From contig NZ_BMHQ01000004.1 in assembly GCF_014641195.1 (NCBI RefSeq), forward strand, positions 208,735 through 272,734: DNA of 64,000 nucleotides, read 5' to 3'. The notes under the pieces were generated by a model that was not told where the DNA came from, did no database searches, and worked only from the letters and a program-made list of their open reading frames with translations. This DNA is from Marinithermofilum abyssi. Lineage in GTDB: Bacteria > Bacillota > Bacilli > Thermoactinomycetales > DSM-45169. Of this stretch, positions 17,910 through 28,756 are shown in pieces; position 1 is the first letter of the stretch, and each line of letters begins with the position of its first letter. The position numbers and the translations under genes were made by a program.

Positions 17910-18935
17910 ATGTTGAGTGAACGTCAGGAAAGTATCCTCCGAGCCGTGGTGGAAGAGTATATCTCTCATGCCGAACCCGTAGGATCCCGTACGGTTTCCA
18001 AAAGGGATGATGTCACGGTCAGCGCGGCTACTGTCCGTAATGAGATGTCGGACTTGGAGGAGCTTGGCTTCTTGGAACAGCCTCACACATCTGCCGGCCG
18101 TATACCCAGTCATTTAGGCTACCGTTACTATGTGGACCACTTGATGTCTCCCAAACAGCTGGAACGGTCCGATTTATTGGCGGTACGCCGGTTGTTTACT
18201 TCGCATATGGACGCATTGGAACAAACGATTCAACAAACGGCTTTCATTCTGTCCAAGTTGACCAATTATACTTCCATCATTTTAGGGCCGGAAGTCTTTG
18301 AAAATAGGCTGAAGCATCTTCAAGTGATTCCGTTGACCGAACGGATGGCTGTTGCCATTCTGGTAACGGATACCGGCCATGTGGATCAACGGCGAATCAC
18401 TGTTCCGGAAGGGGTTTCCCTTTCCTCCATTGAACAGATGGTCAACCTCTTGAACAGCAAGCTGGCAGGACTCCCGCTGCATGAGTTGAAGCAACGGCTA
18501 TACCGGGAACTGACGGATGAACTGAGCCGTCATGTAGAAAATTATGAATACCTCATGGCCATGATCGACCAGATGCTGGACCTTGATCAAGAGGGGCGAA
18601 TCTTTACCAGCGGCGCCACCAATGTGCTGTCTCAACCGGAGTTTCGGGATGTGGAGAAAGCCAAGGTATTGATGGAGCTGTTGGAACAAAGCGACACCGT
18701 GGCCCGCCTGTTTTCGTCGGATAAAGAAGGGATTCAAGTCCGGATCGGTCAAGAAAACCGTTTGGAAGCCGTTAATAATTGTAGCATCATTTCAGCCACT
18801 TATACCATTGACGGCCGCTCTTTGGGCACCATCGGGATCTTGGGTCCGACGAGGATGGATTATCAAAAAGTGATCAGCCTGCTGGAAGTGCTCACGGTTG
18901 ACTTATCCGATCACTTGCGTCGCTTGTACCGTTAA
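17910..18935 (+). CDS. hrcA: Heat-inducible transcription repressor HrcA
   Basis: The 341-residue protein is the repressor of class I heat-shock genes. It has an N-terminal winged helix (about residues 1-75, with SAATVRNEMSDLEELGFL and the tip HTSAGRIPSHLGYRYYVD) and the HrcA core domain. It binds the CIRCE site directly upstream and so controls itself and the chaperone genes after it. The ATG at 17910 has AAGGAGGTG at the right distance. Only 169 nt separate it from the group III chaperonin gene. Confidence 0.97.
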   Translation: MLSERQESILRAVVEEYISHAEPVGSRTVSKRDDVTVSAATVRNEMSDLEELGFLEQPHTSAGRIPSHLGYRYYVDHLMSPKQLERSDLLAVRRLFTSHMDALEQTIQQTAFILSKLTNYTSIILGPEVFENRLKHLQVIPLTERMAVAILVTDTGHVDQRRITVPEGVSLSSIEQMVNLLNSKLAGLPLHELKQRLYRELTDELSRHVENYEYLMAMIDQMLDLDQEGRIFTSGATNVLSQPEFRDVEKAKVLMELLEQSDTVARLFSSDKEGIQVRIGQENRLEAVNNCSIISATYTIDGRSLGTIGILGPTRMDYQKVISLLEVLTVDLSDHLRRLYR

Positions 18936-18960
18936 ACCGGACTTATCACCCTCATACCAG

Positions 18961-19070
18961 GCGAGTGATGGATCAGTAAGCCGAAGAGCGGCGAGGGGAG
19001 CAGCTCCCCGTCGAATGGATCCTTTGGCTGAGTCGCGTATGTTCCAAGGGGGATGCATTCCCCCTGCTTC
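18961..19070 (+). promoter_or_regulatory. Structured spacer between hrcA and the group III chaperonin gene
   Basis: Two strong hairpins lie in the 169-nt gap: GGGGAG/CTCCCC (18995-19000 with 19004-19009), inside a longer arm in which AGCCGAAG (from 18979) can pair with CTTTGGCT (19022-19029), and GGGGGA/TCCCCC (19048-19053 with 19059-19064). Neither is followed by a T-run, so they are more likely processing or stability elements than terminators. They could uncouple the repressor from chaperonin levels; that is inference. Confidence 0.5.
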
Positions 19071-19104
19071 CCATGTTCTGAGAGAAAGGTGAGGAAATCC
19101 TGGC

Positions 19105-20661
19105 ATGGAAGGTCAACAACGGCACTTTGCCTCATCCGGCACGGGGAAGGAAGCCCAGGTTGCTTTTCGTCAAAACGCGGATGCCGTACGCCAAGTGGCA
19201 GCGGCGGTCGAAGGCACTCTGGGGCCCAAGGGCCTGGATGTGATGCTGGTCGGGGATGATCAGGAGGTCATCGTGACCAACGATGGAGTTACTATCCTGG
19301 ATAAAATGGAACATCAACACCCTGCCGCGCGGATGATCGTCAACATCGCCCGCGCCCAGCAAAACGAAGTCGGGGATGGGACGACGACTGCTACGGTACT
19401 GGCAGCGGCATTGGTGGAAGAAGGAGCCAAGCAAGTCGCCCGGGGCGTACCGGTTGCCAAGGTGATTACCGGTATACGTCGCGGTGTTCGTTTTGCCCTG
19501 AAACGGATGCAGGAAAAAGCACATCCCATCTGGGAGCTGGATGACGAATGGCTGCTTCGCATCGCCTACACTGCCGGAAGGGAGCAAGAAGATATCGCCG
19601 AGCTGGTATTGGAAGCAGCGGCGTTGGTCGGGCGGGAAAAACTGATCGCAAAAGGCTTTAAGCTCGCGGATGCTGTCATCGCCCACCCGCGTGCAGAAAA
19701 TGCGGTATTTTCCGGGTTGTCGCTGCCGGGAGTCCGACTTCACCCGCAGATGCCAGTGAACCGGGAAGGGGTTCGTGTCCTGGTATTGGGAGACGATCTG
19801 GTCCCGGACATGGTGAATGATAGCTATGCCGGCACGGATGCCGGCATGAAAAAGCAAGAGCAGCTGGATGAAAACTTCCGCGAGATGCTGCAGAAGATTA
19901 TAGAGGCGGAAATCGGCCTCGTCGCGGTGGAAGGGGAGGTTCACCCCCTGGCAGAGGGGTTGCTCACGGAAGCGGAAGTAATGGCTGTGGCCGGGGTGTC
20001 CCGGGAAGACCTTTTGCGCATCGCACAGCATACGGGCGCGCGAATTTTGAAGCGTTCGGCGCTGCAACGGTCTTCGGATGAATTGGAATCTCTCCTCGGC
20101 TTTTGTGAAGAAGCCTTGGATGTTGAGAACATGGGGCATATTCGCATTGGGGGCGGGGCAGGAAAGCCTTCTGCCACCATTCTCGTGGGAGCAGCCACAG
20201 AAGAAGTGGTTAGCGAGCGCGAACGGATCTGCAAGGATGCGGCTTCTTCGGTTCAAGCAGCTTTGCGCGGAGGTTTCCTGGCCGGAGGAGGGGCCACCGA
20301 GCTGGCCCTGGCACGGGATGTGGAAAAGTTCCGTGATTCCGTTCAGGGGATGGAGCGCTTTGGTGTTTCTGCCGTGGCAGAAGCATTACAGCGCCCGATG
20401 GCGCAAGTGGTGGCCAATGCCGGTTTTAATCCCCTGGAGAAAGTGGAAGAAGTGAAAGCTCTCCAATGGAAGCGACAATCCCACACTCTGGGTGTGGATT
20501 GTGATCGCGGGGCTGTCACGGATATGGTAGAGATGGGGGTTGTCGATCCGCTTCCCGTCAAATACCATGCCCTAAAGGCGGCAGGGGAAGTCAGTACGGC
20601 GATTTTACGTATCCATACAGTGGTTAAAATGAAAGATTCCCTTCGTATCCATCAAAAATAA
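19105..20661 (+). CDS. Group III (archaeal-like, thermosome-related) chaperonin
   Basis: The 518-residue protein is related to thermosome/TCP-1 chaperonins, not to GroEL. It shows GPKGLD (residues 40-45), NDGVTILDKM (59-68), the ATPase loop GDGTTT (90-95), LAGGGATE (392-399) and a C-terminal segment with VVDPLPVKYHALKAAGEV. Group II-like chaperonins have a built-in lid and need no GroES. Bacterial members form the group III class described from Carboxydothermus and other Firmicutes, where the gene also sits in the dnaK operon. Here it lies between hrcA and grpE behind a perfect CIRCE element, so it should be heat-induced with DnaK. The ATG has AAGGTGAGG upstream. No groES or groEL is in the window. 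Confidence 0.93.
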   Translation: MEGQQRHFASSGTGKEAQVAFRQNADAVRQVAAAVEGTLGPKGLDVMLVGDDQEVIVTNDGVTILDKMEHQHPAARMIVNIARAQQNEVGDGTTTATVLAAALVEEGAKQVARGVPVAKVITGIRRGVRFALKRMQEKAHPIWELDDEWLLRIAYTAGREQEDIAELVLEAAALVGREKLIAKGFKLADAVIAHPRAENAVFSGLSLPGVRLHPQMPVNREGVRVLVLGDDLVPDMVNDSYAGTDAGMKKQEQLDENFREMLQKIIEAEIGLVAVEGEVHPLAEGLLTEAEVMAVAGVSREDLLRIAQHTGARILKRSALQRSSDELESLLGFCEEALDVENMGHIRIGGGAGKPSATILVGAATEEVVSERERICKDAASSVQAALRGGFLAGGGATELALARDVEKFRDSVQGMERFGVSAVAEALQRPMAQVVANAGFNPLEKVEEVKALQWKRQSHTLGVDCDRGAVTDMVEMGVVDPLPVKYHALKAAGEVSTAILRIHTVVKMKDSLRIHQK

Positions 20662-20674
20662 GAGGTGAAAGAGT

Positions 20675-21217
20675 TTGACGGCAGAGGAACAAAACCAAAG
20701 CCAGGAACAGTCAACGGAAGAGATGGAGGCCACCCAAGCCGAAGTCGGGGAAGAACAAGAAGAACAGTCCCAAACGGAAGCGGAAAAGTGGAAACAGGAA
20801 GCTAAAGAGAACCATCAAGCATTTCTCCGTGCCCGTGCGGATTTGGAAAACTATCGCCGCCGAGTGCGCAAGGAGTTGGAAGAAACCGCCAAATATGCAC
20901 CGGTTCCGCTGGTGGAGTCCTTGCTGCCCGTGCTGGACAACATGGAACGAGCCCTCTCCGCAGGGGATGATTCCAGCTCAAACGCCTTGTATGAGGGTGT
21001 GGAGATGGTATATCGACAGTTGGTAAAATCCTTGGAAGAACACGGTCTCCAAACGATTCAAGCGGAAGGGGCGCCTTTTAATCCCCACGAGCATAATGCA
21101 GTGATGCAGGTGGAAGCGGAAGATGTAGAACCGGGAACCGTAGTCGAAGTGCTGCAGCAAGGCTATAAATTCCGGGATCGCGTCATTCGTCCTGCCATGG
21201 TCAAAGTCAGTTCGTAA
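20675..21217 (+). CDS. grpE: Nucleotide exchange factor GrpE
   Basis: The 180-residue protein releases ADP from DnaK. A Gln/Glu-rich N-terminal tail (about 40 residues) precedes the coiled-coil dimer helix and the C-terminal beta domain with the family pattern around HNAVMQVE and GYKFRDRVIRPAMVKV. The TTG start at 20675 has GAGGTGAAAG just upstream. It follows the chaperonin stop by 13 nt, which supports one transcript. Confidence 0.96.
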   Translation: MTAEEQNQSQEQSTEEMEATQAEVGEEQEEQSQTEAEKWKQEAKENHQAFLRARADLENYRRRVRKELEETAKYAPVPLVESLLPVLDNMERALSAGDDSSSNALYEGVEMVYRQLVKSLEEHGLQTIQAEGAPFNPHEHNAVMQVEAEDVEPGTVVEVLQQGYKFRDRVIRPAMVKVSS

Positions 21218-21243
21218 CTTTAAATATAACAGAAACGATTTGA

Positions 21244-23112
<1,869 letters not shown>

Positions 23113-23175
23113 TCCGAGCTCTCGGAGTCCGGAACAAAGCAGGCGAATCCCGCCTGCTTCTCCCGAACGGGAGCG
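23113..23175 (+). other. Cluster of hairpins between dnaK and dnaJ
   Basis: Three inverted repeats follow the dnaK stop: CCGAG/CTCGG (from 23114), a 9-bp stem at 23137-23145 with 23151-23159, and CTCCCG/CGGGAG at 23160-23173. None has a T-run. They may protect the dnaK message or reduce readthrough into dnaJ. Confidence 0.5.
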
Positions 23176-23312
23176 GGGGTTACAGTGCCGAGTCAAAGTC
23201 AGGAAGTCTTCTTGGCTTTGGCTTTTCCCTTTTCTTTTACAGGGGCTTGCATGGTCGGATTGATGACCTCCTGCCATCCCCGTTCATATTTTGATGTGAG
23301 GGAGGTGATCCG

Positions 23313-24437
23313 GTGAGTAATCGCGATTTTTACGAGGTTTTGGGTGTCAGCCGGGATGCGTCAGCAGAGGAGATTCGCAAGGCGTATCGGAAGCTGGCGC
23401 GCAAATATCACCCGGACGTGAACAAATCACCGGATGCGGAACAGAAGTTCAAAGAAGTGTCCGAAGCATACGAGGTGTTGAAGGATCCGCAAAAGCGGGC
23501 CAACTATGATCGATTCGGCCACGCGGATCCCGGAGCTGCCGGCGGAGCCGGTTTTGAGGGCTTCGGCGGCGGAGCCGACTTCGGTTTTGGCGATATTTTT
23601 GATATGTTTTTCGGGGGAGGAAGACGAAGAAACCCCAATGCTCCCCAACAGGGTGCCGATTTGGAATACCGTCTGTCTGTTGAATTCAAGGATGCCGTAT
23701 TCGGGAAAGAAATGGACATCGCTATCCCCCGGACAGAAACCTGCGGCAAATGTCAGGGCAGCGGTGCCAAACCGGGAACCCAGCCGGAAACCTGCGCCGC
23801 CTGTCAAGGAACCGGTCAAGCAGAAACCGTACAAAACACGCCATTTGGTCGCATCGTCAACAAACGTATTTGTCAACAGTGTGGCGGCAGCGGCAAGATC
23901 ATTCGGGAGAAATGCAGTGACTGCGGCGGCAGCGGCAGTGTAAAACGCCGCCGGAAAATCCACATCAATATCCCGGCGGGCATTGATGAAGGAAAACAGC
24001 TGCGGGTGACCGGTGAAGGAGAACCGGGCATTAATGGCGGACCTCCAGGGGATCTGTACATTACTATTCATGTCAAACCCCACGAATTCTTCAAGCGTGA
24101 AGGGGACGACCTCACATGTGAGCTGCCGATCACCTTTGTGCAGGCCGCCTTGGGGGACGAAGTGGTGGTGCCTACGCTGGATGGCCGGGCAAAGATCAAA
24201 ATTCCGGCGGGTACCCAAACCGGATCAGAATTCCGTTTGCGCGGCAAAGGCGTGCCGCGGCTGCACGGGTACGGTCAGGGAGACCAGCGGATCAAGGTCA
24301 AAGTGGTGACGCCTACGCACCTGAGCGAGGAGCAAAAAGATTTGCTTCGTCAGTTCGGCAAATTGAGCGGGGATTATATCTCCGAGCAAAACAACAGCTT
24401 CTTTGATAAAATGAAACGAGCGTTCACCGGCGATTGA
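23313..24437 (+). CDS. dnaJ: Chaperone protein DnaJ (Hsp40)
   Basis: The 374-residue protein has the J domain with the HPD motif (KYHPDVNK near residue 32), a Gly/Phe-rich linker (about 75-115), four zinc-binding repeats ([32 protein letters not shown]) and the C-terminal substrate domains. It stimulates DnaK ATPase. The GTG start at 23313 has GGGAGGTGATC upstream. A strong terminator follows. Confidence 0.98.
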   Translation: MSNRDFYEVLGVSRDASAEEIRKAYRKLARKYHPDVNKSPDAEQKFKEVSEAYEVLKDPQKRANYDRFGHADPGAAGGAGFEGFGGGADFGFGDIFDMFFGGGRRRNPNAPQQGADLEYRLSVEFKDAVFGKEMDIAIPRTETCGKCQGSGAKPGTQPETCAACQGTGQAETVQNTPFGRIVNKRICQQCGGSGKIIREKCSDCGGSGSVKRRRKIHINIPAGIDEGKQLRVTGEGEPGINGGPPGDLYITIHVKPHEFFKREGDDLTCELPITFVQAALGDEVVVPTLDGRAKIKIPAGTQTGSEFRLRGKGVPRLHGYGQGDQRIKVKVVTPTHLSEEQKDLLRQFGKLSGDYISEQNNSFFDKMKRAFTGD

Positions 24438-24439
24438 CT

Positions 24440-24465
24440 AACGGGCGTGTTCGCCCGTTTTTTTA
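24440..24465 (+). terminator. Terminator of the hrcA-dnaK-dnaJ operon
   Basis: A 7-bp stem ACGGGCG/CGCCCGT (24441-24447 with 24452-24458) with seven T residues. Confidence 0.85.
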
Positions 24466-24500
24466 TGTGAACGATCCGGCATTGCGAAAGGAGGATCGCC

Positions 24501-25439
24501 GTGGATTGGATCGAAGTTCGCATCCATACCAGCCGGGAGGCGGAAGAGGCAACGGCCAACTTCCTGTTGGAAATGGGTGCAGAAGGGACATCGACAGCAG
24601 ATCCGGAGGTATTGACCCGGACATGGAAGCAGCGTTACGGGGAAATCGTAGACCTGGATCCCGCCGATTATCCCGAGGAGGGGATCTGGGTGACCGGGTA
24701 TTTTTCAGAGGCGAAATTTTCGGAAGAACTGATCCATCGCTTGCAAGAAAAAGTGGAGGGCTTAGCCGATTTCGGCTTGGATCCCGGCCCGGCGTCGATC
24801 CTGCATCGAACCGTGTCGGAAGAAAGCTGGGCCAGTGCCTGGAAAGCTTACTACAAACCGACGAAAGTCACATCCCGTTTGACGGTAAAGCCTGTGTGGG
24901 AAGACTATGAAGCGAAGAGCAAAGATGAACAGATCATACAGTTGGATCCCGGCATGGCCTTCGGCACGGGGACACATCCTACTACCGTATTGAGTCTCCG
25001 ACTGCTGGAAAAATATTTGAACACGGGTGACCGGGTGATCGATGTCGGCTGCGGAAGCGGGATTTTAAGTGCGGCGGCCGCCAAGTTGGGGGCCGGACGT
25101 GTGTTGGCGTTGGATTTGGATCCGGTTGCGGTGGAGAATGCGAAAAAGAACATCGGTTACAACCAAGTGGAAGACCGGGTTCAAGTGCGTCAAGGGGACC
25201 TTTTGAAGGGTGTGACAGGAACCGCCAATGTGGTGGTAGCCAATATTTTGGCGGAGATTATCCTCCTGTTTACTGCAGACGTCCCCCGCGTGCTGGAAAC
25301 CGGCGGAACCTTCCTCGCTTCGGGCATCATTTCCCAAAAAGAAGCAGAAGTGGTGGATGGAATGAACCGTGCGGGATTGGAAGTGGTGGAAAGGATTCAC
25401 GATGGTGACTGGGTAGCGCTGGCCGCCCGAAAATGGTAA
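24501..25439 (+). CDS. prmA: Ribosomal protein L11 methyltransferase
   Basis: The 312-residue SAM-dependent enzyme methylates ribosomal protein L11. The N-terminal domain is L11-specific. The C-terminal Rossmann domain has GTGTHPTT, the SAM motif VIDVGCGSGILSAAAAKLG (about residues 180-198) and the NPPY-like VVANILAEI. GTG 24501 has AAAGGAGGAT upstream. It lies after the dnaJ terminator but in the order usual for Bacillales (dnaJ-prmA-rsmE-mtaB), so it may have its own promoter or depend on readthrough. Confidence 0.95.
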   Translation: MDWIEVRIHTSREAEEATANFLLEMGAEGTSTADPEVLTRTWKQRYGEIVDLDPADYPEEGIWVTGYFSEAKFSEELIHRLQEKVEGLADFGLDPGPASILHRTVSEESWASAWKAYYKPTKVTSRLTVKPVWEDYEAKSKDEQIIQLDPGMAFGTGTHPTTVLSLRLLEKYLNTGDRVIDVGCGSGILSAAAAKLGAGRVLALDLDPVAVENAKKNIGYNQVEDRVQVRQGDLLKGVTGTANVVVANILAEIILLFTADVPRVLETGGTFLASGIISQKEAEVVDGMNRAGLEVVERIHDGDWVALAARKW

Positions 25440-25456
25440 GATAGCAGGGGAGAACT

Positions 25457-26206
25457 ATGCAAAGGTATTTTGTCAACCAAAAGCAAATCGAAACCTCACA
25501 CATCGTGATTACTGGCGATGATGTTCATCATATCAAAAATGTGATGCGATTGGTTCCCGGCGATCACATCATCTGTTGTGACGGAACGGGACAGGAGTAT
25601 CTCGTCCGCATCGAGGCCCTCGACCCGGAGAAAGTCCGTGGCCAGATCGAAGAAACGCGCCGCTCCAAAGGCGAACCCGCTGTATCGGTAACGGTTTCTC
25701 CTGCCTTGTTAAAAGGAGACAAGCTGGACTGGGTGTTGCAAAAAGGCACGGAGTTGGGGGCTGTTTCTTTTCTGCCTTTTACCTCCCAGCGCACCATAGT
25801 CAAGCTGGACGGCAAGAAGGCTGTCAAACGGCGGGAGCGCTGGCAAAAGATTGTGAAGGAAGCAGCGGAACAATCCCGGCGGGGGCGGATTCCCGAGGTA
25901 CATCCGTTGTCCTCCTGGGAAGGGCTTCTGTCTCAATTTACCCATTATGACCGGGTGTTGTTTGCGTACGAAAAAGGCGGACAGCCTCTTACACAAGTAT
26001 TGGAACCCCGTCGACGGGATATCCGGTACCTGATCGTACTCGGTCCCGAAGGCGGGTTTTCCGAGACAGAAGCGGAGGCGGCTCAAGCGCAGGGAGCCCG
26101 GATCGTCGGGTTGGGCAGCCGTATCTTGCGAGCAGAAACCGCCTCATTGGCATGTTTGACTTCGATATTATTTGCTCATGGAGAGATAGGAGGTGAGCCA
26201 CTGTGA
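25457..26206 (+). CDS. rsmE: 16S rRNA (uracil1498-N3)-methyltransferase
   Basis: The 249-residue SPOUT-class enzyme methylates U1498 of 16S rRNA. It has an N-terminal PUA-like domain and the knotted SAM-binding region with LIVLGPEGGFSETEAEAA and LGSRILRAETA. The stop overlaps the start of mtaB by 4 nt, indicating translational coupling. Confidence 0.94.
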   Translation: MQRYFVNQKQIETSHIVITGDDVHHIKNVMRLVPGDHIICCDGTGQEYLVRIEALDPEKVRGQIEETRRSKGEPAVSVTVSPALLKGDKLDWVLQKGTELGAVSFLPFTSQRTIVKLDGKKAVKRRERWQKIVKEAAEQSRRGRIPEVHPLSSWEGLLSQFTHYDRVLFAYEKGGQPLTQVLEPRRRDIRYLIVLGPEGGFSETEAEAAQAQGARIVGLGSRILRAETASLACLTSILFAHGEIGGEPL

Positions 26207-27546
26207 GTACGGTGGCATTCCATACACTGGGATGTAAAGTGAACGCCTATGAAACGGAAGCCATCTGGCAGCTGTTTCAACGGGAAGGTTATGAACGTGT
26301 CGACTTTGACAAAAAAGCGGATGTATATGTGATCAATACTTGTACAGTAACCAATACGGGAGACCGGAAAAGCCGCCAGATGATTCGGCGCGCCATCCGG
26401 AAAAACCCCGATGCGGTCGTAGCGGTTACCGGTTGTTATGCTCAAACCTCTCCGGGTGAAATCATGCAAATTCCGGGGGTGGATGTGGTGGTGGGCACCC
26501 AGGGGCGGGACAAACTTCTCGAATATATCGAGGAGCACCGTCAAACCCGGCAGCCGGTGAACGCCGTCAAAAACATCATGAAAACCCGGGAATTTGAAGA
26601 ACTGGATGTACCGACATTCACCGACCGGACCCGGGCATCCCTCAAAATCCAGGAAGGCTGCAACAACTTCTGCACTTTCTGTATCATCCCTTGGGCCCGG
26701 GGGCTCTTGCGCAGCCGCAAACCGGAGAGCGTGCTGAAGCAGGCTCGCCAACTGGTGGCCGCCGGCTACCGGGAGATCGTGTTGACCGGGATTCACACCG
26801 GCGGTTACGGGGAAGACATGGAAGATTACAAACTGGCGGATCTGCTGTGGGATCTGGACAAGGTGGAGGGACTGAAACGGATTCGGATCAGCTCCATCGA
26901 AGCCAGCCAGATCAACGATCGGGTCATTGAGGTGTTGAATCAATCCGACAAGATGTGCCGCCACCTGCACATTCCGCTGCAAGCAGGGGATGACGAAGTT
27001 CTCAAACGGATGCGCCGCAAATATACGGTGGATGAGTTCCGCCGGAAAATCGAACACATCAAACAGGCGATGCCCAATGTGGCCATTACCAGCGATGTGA
27101 TCGTCGGTTTTCCGGGAGAAACGGATGAGCAATTTGAAAATGGCTACCGCCTGATTGAAGAACTGGCCTTCTCTGAACTGCACGTATTCCCGTATTCTCA
27201 GCGAACTGGCACCCCTGCTGCACGCATGGACGGTCAAGTGCCGAACGAAGTGAAACAAGAGCGGGTACAGCGGCTGATCGAGCTTTCGAATAAACTGTCC
27301 GTCCAATACGCTTCTCAGTTTGTCGGGGATGTGTTGGAAGTGATCCCGGAACGACCCTATAAAGAGGCGCCTGACAGCGGACTGTACATGGGATACTCCG
27401 ACAACTACCTGCAAGTGGTCTTCCCGGGCAATGAGGACTTGATCGGGAAAGTATGCCGTGTTCGCCTCGATGAAGCGGGTGCGGAATATTGCAAAGGCAC
27501 CTTTGTCCGCGTGATGGACGAACCGGCCCGCTCTTCCGCGGTATAA
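26203..27546 (+). CDS. mtaB: tRNA (N6-L-threonylcarbamoyladenosine37-C2)-methylthiotransferase
   Basis: The 447-residue radical-SAM methylthiotransferase makes ms2t6A37 in tRNA. The N-terminal UPF0004 domain has cysteines in LGCKVNAYE, NTCTVTN and TGCYAQ for the auxiliary iron-sulfur cluster. The radical-SAM motif CNNFCTFC lies near residue 152, and a C-terminal TRAM domain follows. GTG 26203 follows GGAGGTGAGCC. Same order as in B. subtilis (yqeV). Confidence 0.95.
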   Translation: MSTVAFHTLGCKVNAYETEAIWQLFQREGYERVDFDKKADVYVINTCTVTNTGDRKSRQMIRRAIRKNPDAVVAVTGCYAQTSPGEIMQIPGVDVVVGTQGRDKLLEYIEEHRQTRQPVNAVKNIMKTREFEELDVPTFTDRTRASLKIQEGCNNFCTFCIIPWARGLLRSRKPESVLKQARQLVAAGYREIVLTGIHTGGYGEDMEDYKLADLLWDLDKVEGLKRIRISSIEASQINDRVIEVLNQSDKMCRHLHIPLQAGDDEVLKRMRRKYTVDEFRRKIEHIKQAMPNVAITSDVIVGFPGETDEQFENGYRLIEELAFSELHVFPYSQRTGTPAARMDGQVPNEVKQERVQRLIELSNKLSVQYASQFVGDVLEVIPERPYKEAPDSGLYMGYSDNYLQVVFPGNEDLIGKVCRVRLDEAGAEYCKGTFVRVMDEPARSSAV

Positions 27547-27576
27547 AATGGAGTAACAGAAGTGGCTGGAAATTGT

Positions 27577-27663
27577 CCTTCTGCCTATGACGCTACTTTT
27601 GAACAACGTACCAGCGACGGATTTTTTCAAAAGGAGCGGCGGGCAGAAGGGTTTTCTTTTTTG
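27577..27663 (+). terminator. Terminator of mtaB with a repeat fragment in its loop
   Basis: CCTTCTGCC (27577-27585) pairs with GGCAGAAGG (27642-27650), followed by TTTTCTTTTTT. The 56-nt loop contains CTTTTGAACAACGTACC and AGCGACG (about 27596-27619), matching the core of the dispersed repeats. This looks like a repeat reduced by deletion inside a terminator hairpin. Confidence 0.55.
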
Positions 27664-27797
27664 TGGTTGCCGTTGAAAATTTTTTGACAGAACCCTGTCC
27701 AAGTGGCATGATTTTTCCTATACTTTTGTTTGCGGCAGTTGCTGGTATCGTTCCCCGTACAGCAAGGTCGGATGAACGGATAAAGGAGGGGAATCAG

Positions 27798-28301
27798 TTG
27801 AGCGATCATCGTCAGGATTGGGAAGCGGCACTGGATTCCATTGAATGGGACGAAGTGCTGGAAGAAGTGGGAGAACAGCTGAAAACCAATCTGGCTGCTG
27901 AGCTTCGCTTTCGTACATATGAAGAGCTGGAACGGGCTTCACAGTTCTTGGGTGCCGGTTACTATCTCACGCACTTATCTGATGGAACCTGGGCGTTCTG
28001 GAATGAGAAAAATTATGTGGAAGAAGATGTACAGCGGTTTCAAGATCCCAAGGCATTTATTCAATATGTCATCGAGCAGTTTCAATTTAATCGTGAACAG
28101 GTGGAGTCATTGATCGAAAGTATGCGGGAAGCCCGTCAAATGAAACGCTGTATACAATGTGGATTTGATTTTGATCCCCAGGATCCGGTCCGCGAGGAAT
28201 TGGGAATTGACGGGATATATGCTGAAGAAGGAGCTTCAGAGGAGTTTTGTTCGCCTCAGTGTGCCATTGAAAACGTGGTACAGGAGATGAAAGAGTCCTG
28301 A
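27798..28301 (+). CDS. Protein of unknown function with C-terminal four-cysteine zinc-ribbon motif
   Basis: The 167-residue protein is acidic and probably cytoplasmic. I do not recognise the family. The first 110 residues are helical with an aromatic stretch (GAGYYLTHLSDGTWAFWNE). The C-terminus has CIQCGFDF and, 25-30 residues later, EFCSPQC, two CxxC pairs able to bind zinc. TTG 27798 has TAAAGGAGGGG 7 nt upstream; a longer frame from 27663 would start in the terminator tail. It stands between mtaB and a gene-poor stretch. Confidence 0.65.
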   Translation: MSDHRQDWEAALDSIEWDEVLEEVGEQLKTNLAAELRFRTYEELERASQFLGAGYYLTHLSDGTWAFWNEKNYVEEDVQRFQDPKAFIQYVIEQFQFNREQVESLIESMREARQMKRCIQCGFDFDPQDPVREELGIDGIYAEEGASEEFCSPQCAIENVVQEMKES

Positions 28302-28395
28302 GATAAAGGGGCGATCAGAAATCATGCATTGGAGGATCGATGGAAAAGATCTCTTCTGGTGAGGATCTACGTGGGCGGGCTGATGGGAGCGGGGT

Positions 28396-28605
28396 ATGAC
28401 AGCATACCTCTTTTCATTTGGATGGGGCACCTGTGATGGAGACCGGGAAGCACCACTGGAGCCATATCAGGATCATGTACATCGGACTTGTTTGAAAGGC
28501 TCGGATGACGATTTCGAGCGTACGTATCCGGTTTATACGGGGAAAGTGGGTTCTGCCGCATACCGTTGGTTTGATCAAGTGTTCGATTGGCAAATGGTAT
28601 ACTAA
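28396..28605 (+). CDS. Possible small protein of unknown function in a gene-poor stretch
   Basis: A 69-residue frame starts at ATG 28396, 6 nt after GGGAG, and is charged and aromatic with no recognised domain. The whole stretch 28302-28756 lacks a clear gene. Other frames show short protein-like pieces: an ATG at 28340 behind GGAGG gives only 19 residues, and a membrane-like segment lies at about 28346-28435. It may be a decayed membrane-protein gene. I report this frame only as the longest with a plausible ribosome-binding site. Confidence 0.25.
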   Translation: MTAYLFSFGWGTCDGDREAPLEPYQDHVHRTCLKGSDDDFERTYPVYTGKVGSAAYRWFDQVFDWQMVY

Positions 28606-28756
28606 GGTTGATTTTTTCATATGGGGGAGGGTTTCTCCTTTATGTCTCAAGGAGCCTCCTTATTCAGCATGTTTCTTTGGTGATCCTGTCCTCTACAAAT
28701 TCCAGCTAAAGTCGTAAAATGGTTCTCGGTTTGCAATAGGAAAGGATGTGACCATC

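Noticed and set aside
19132-20256. 374-codon minus-strand frame opposite the chaperonin gene
   Set aside because: The plus strand encodes an evident chaperonin. The minus frame has no ribosome-binding site or domain.
26176-27702. 508-codon minus-strand frame
   Set aside because: Antisense to mtaB, whose radical-SAM and TRAM features are clear.
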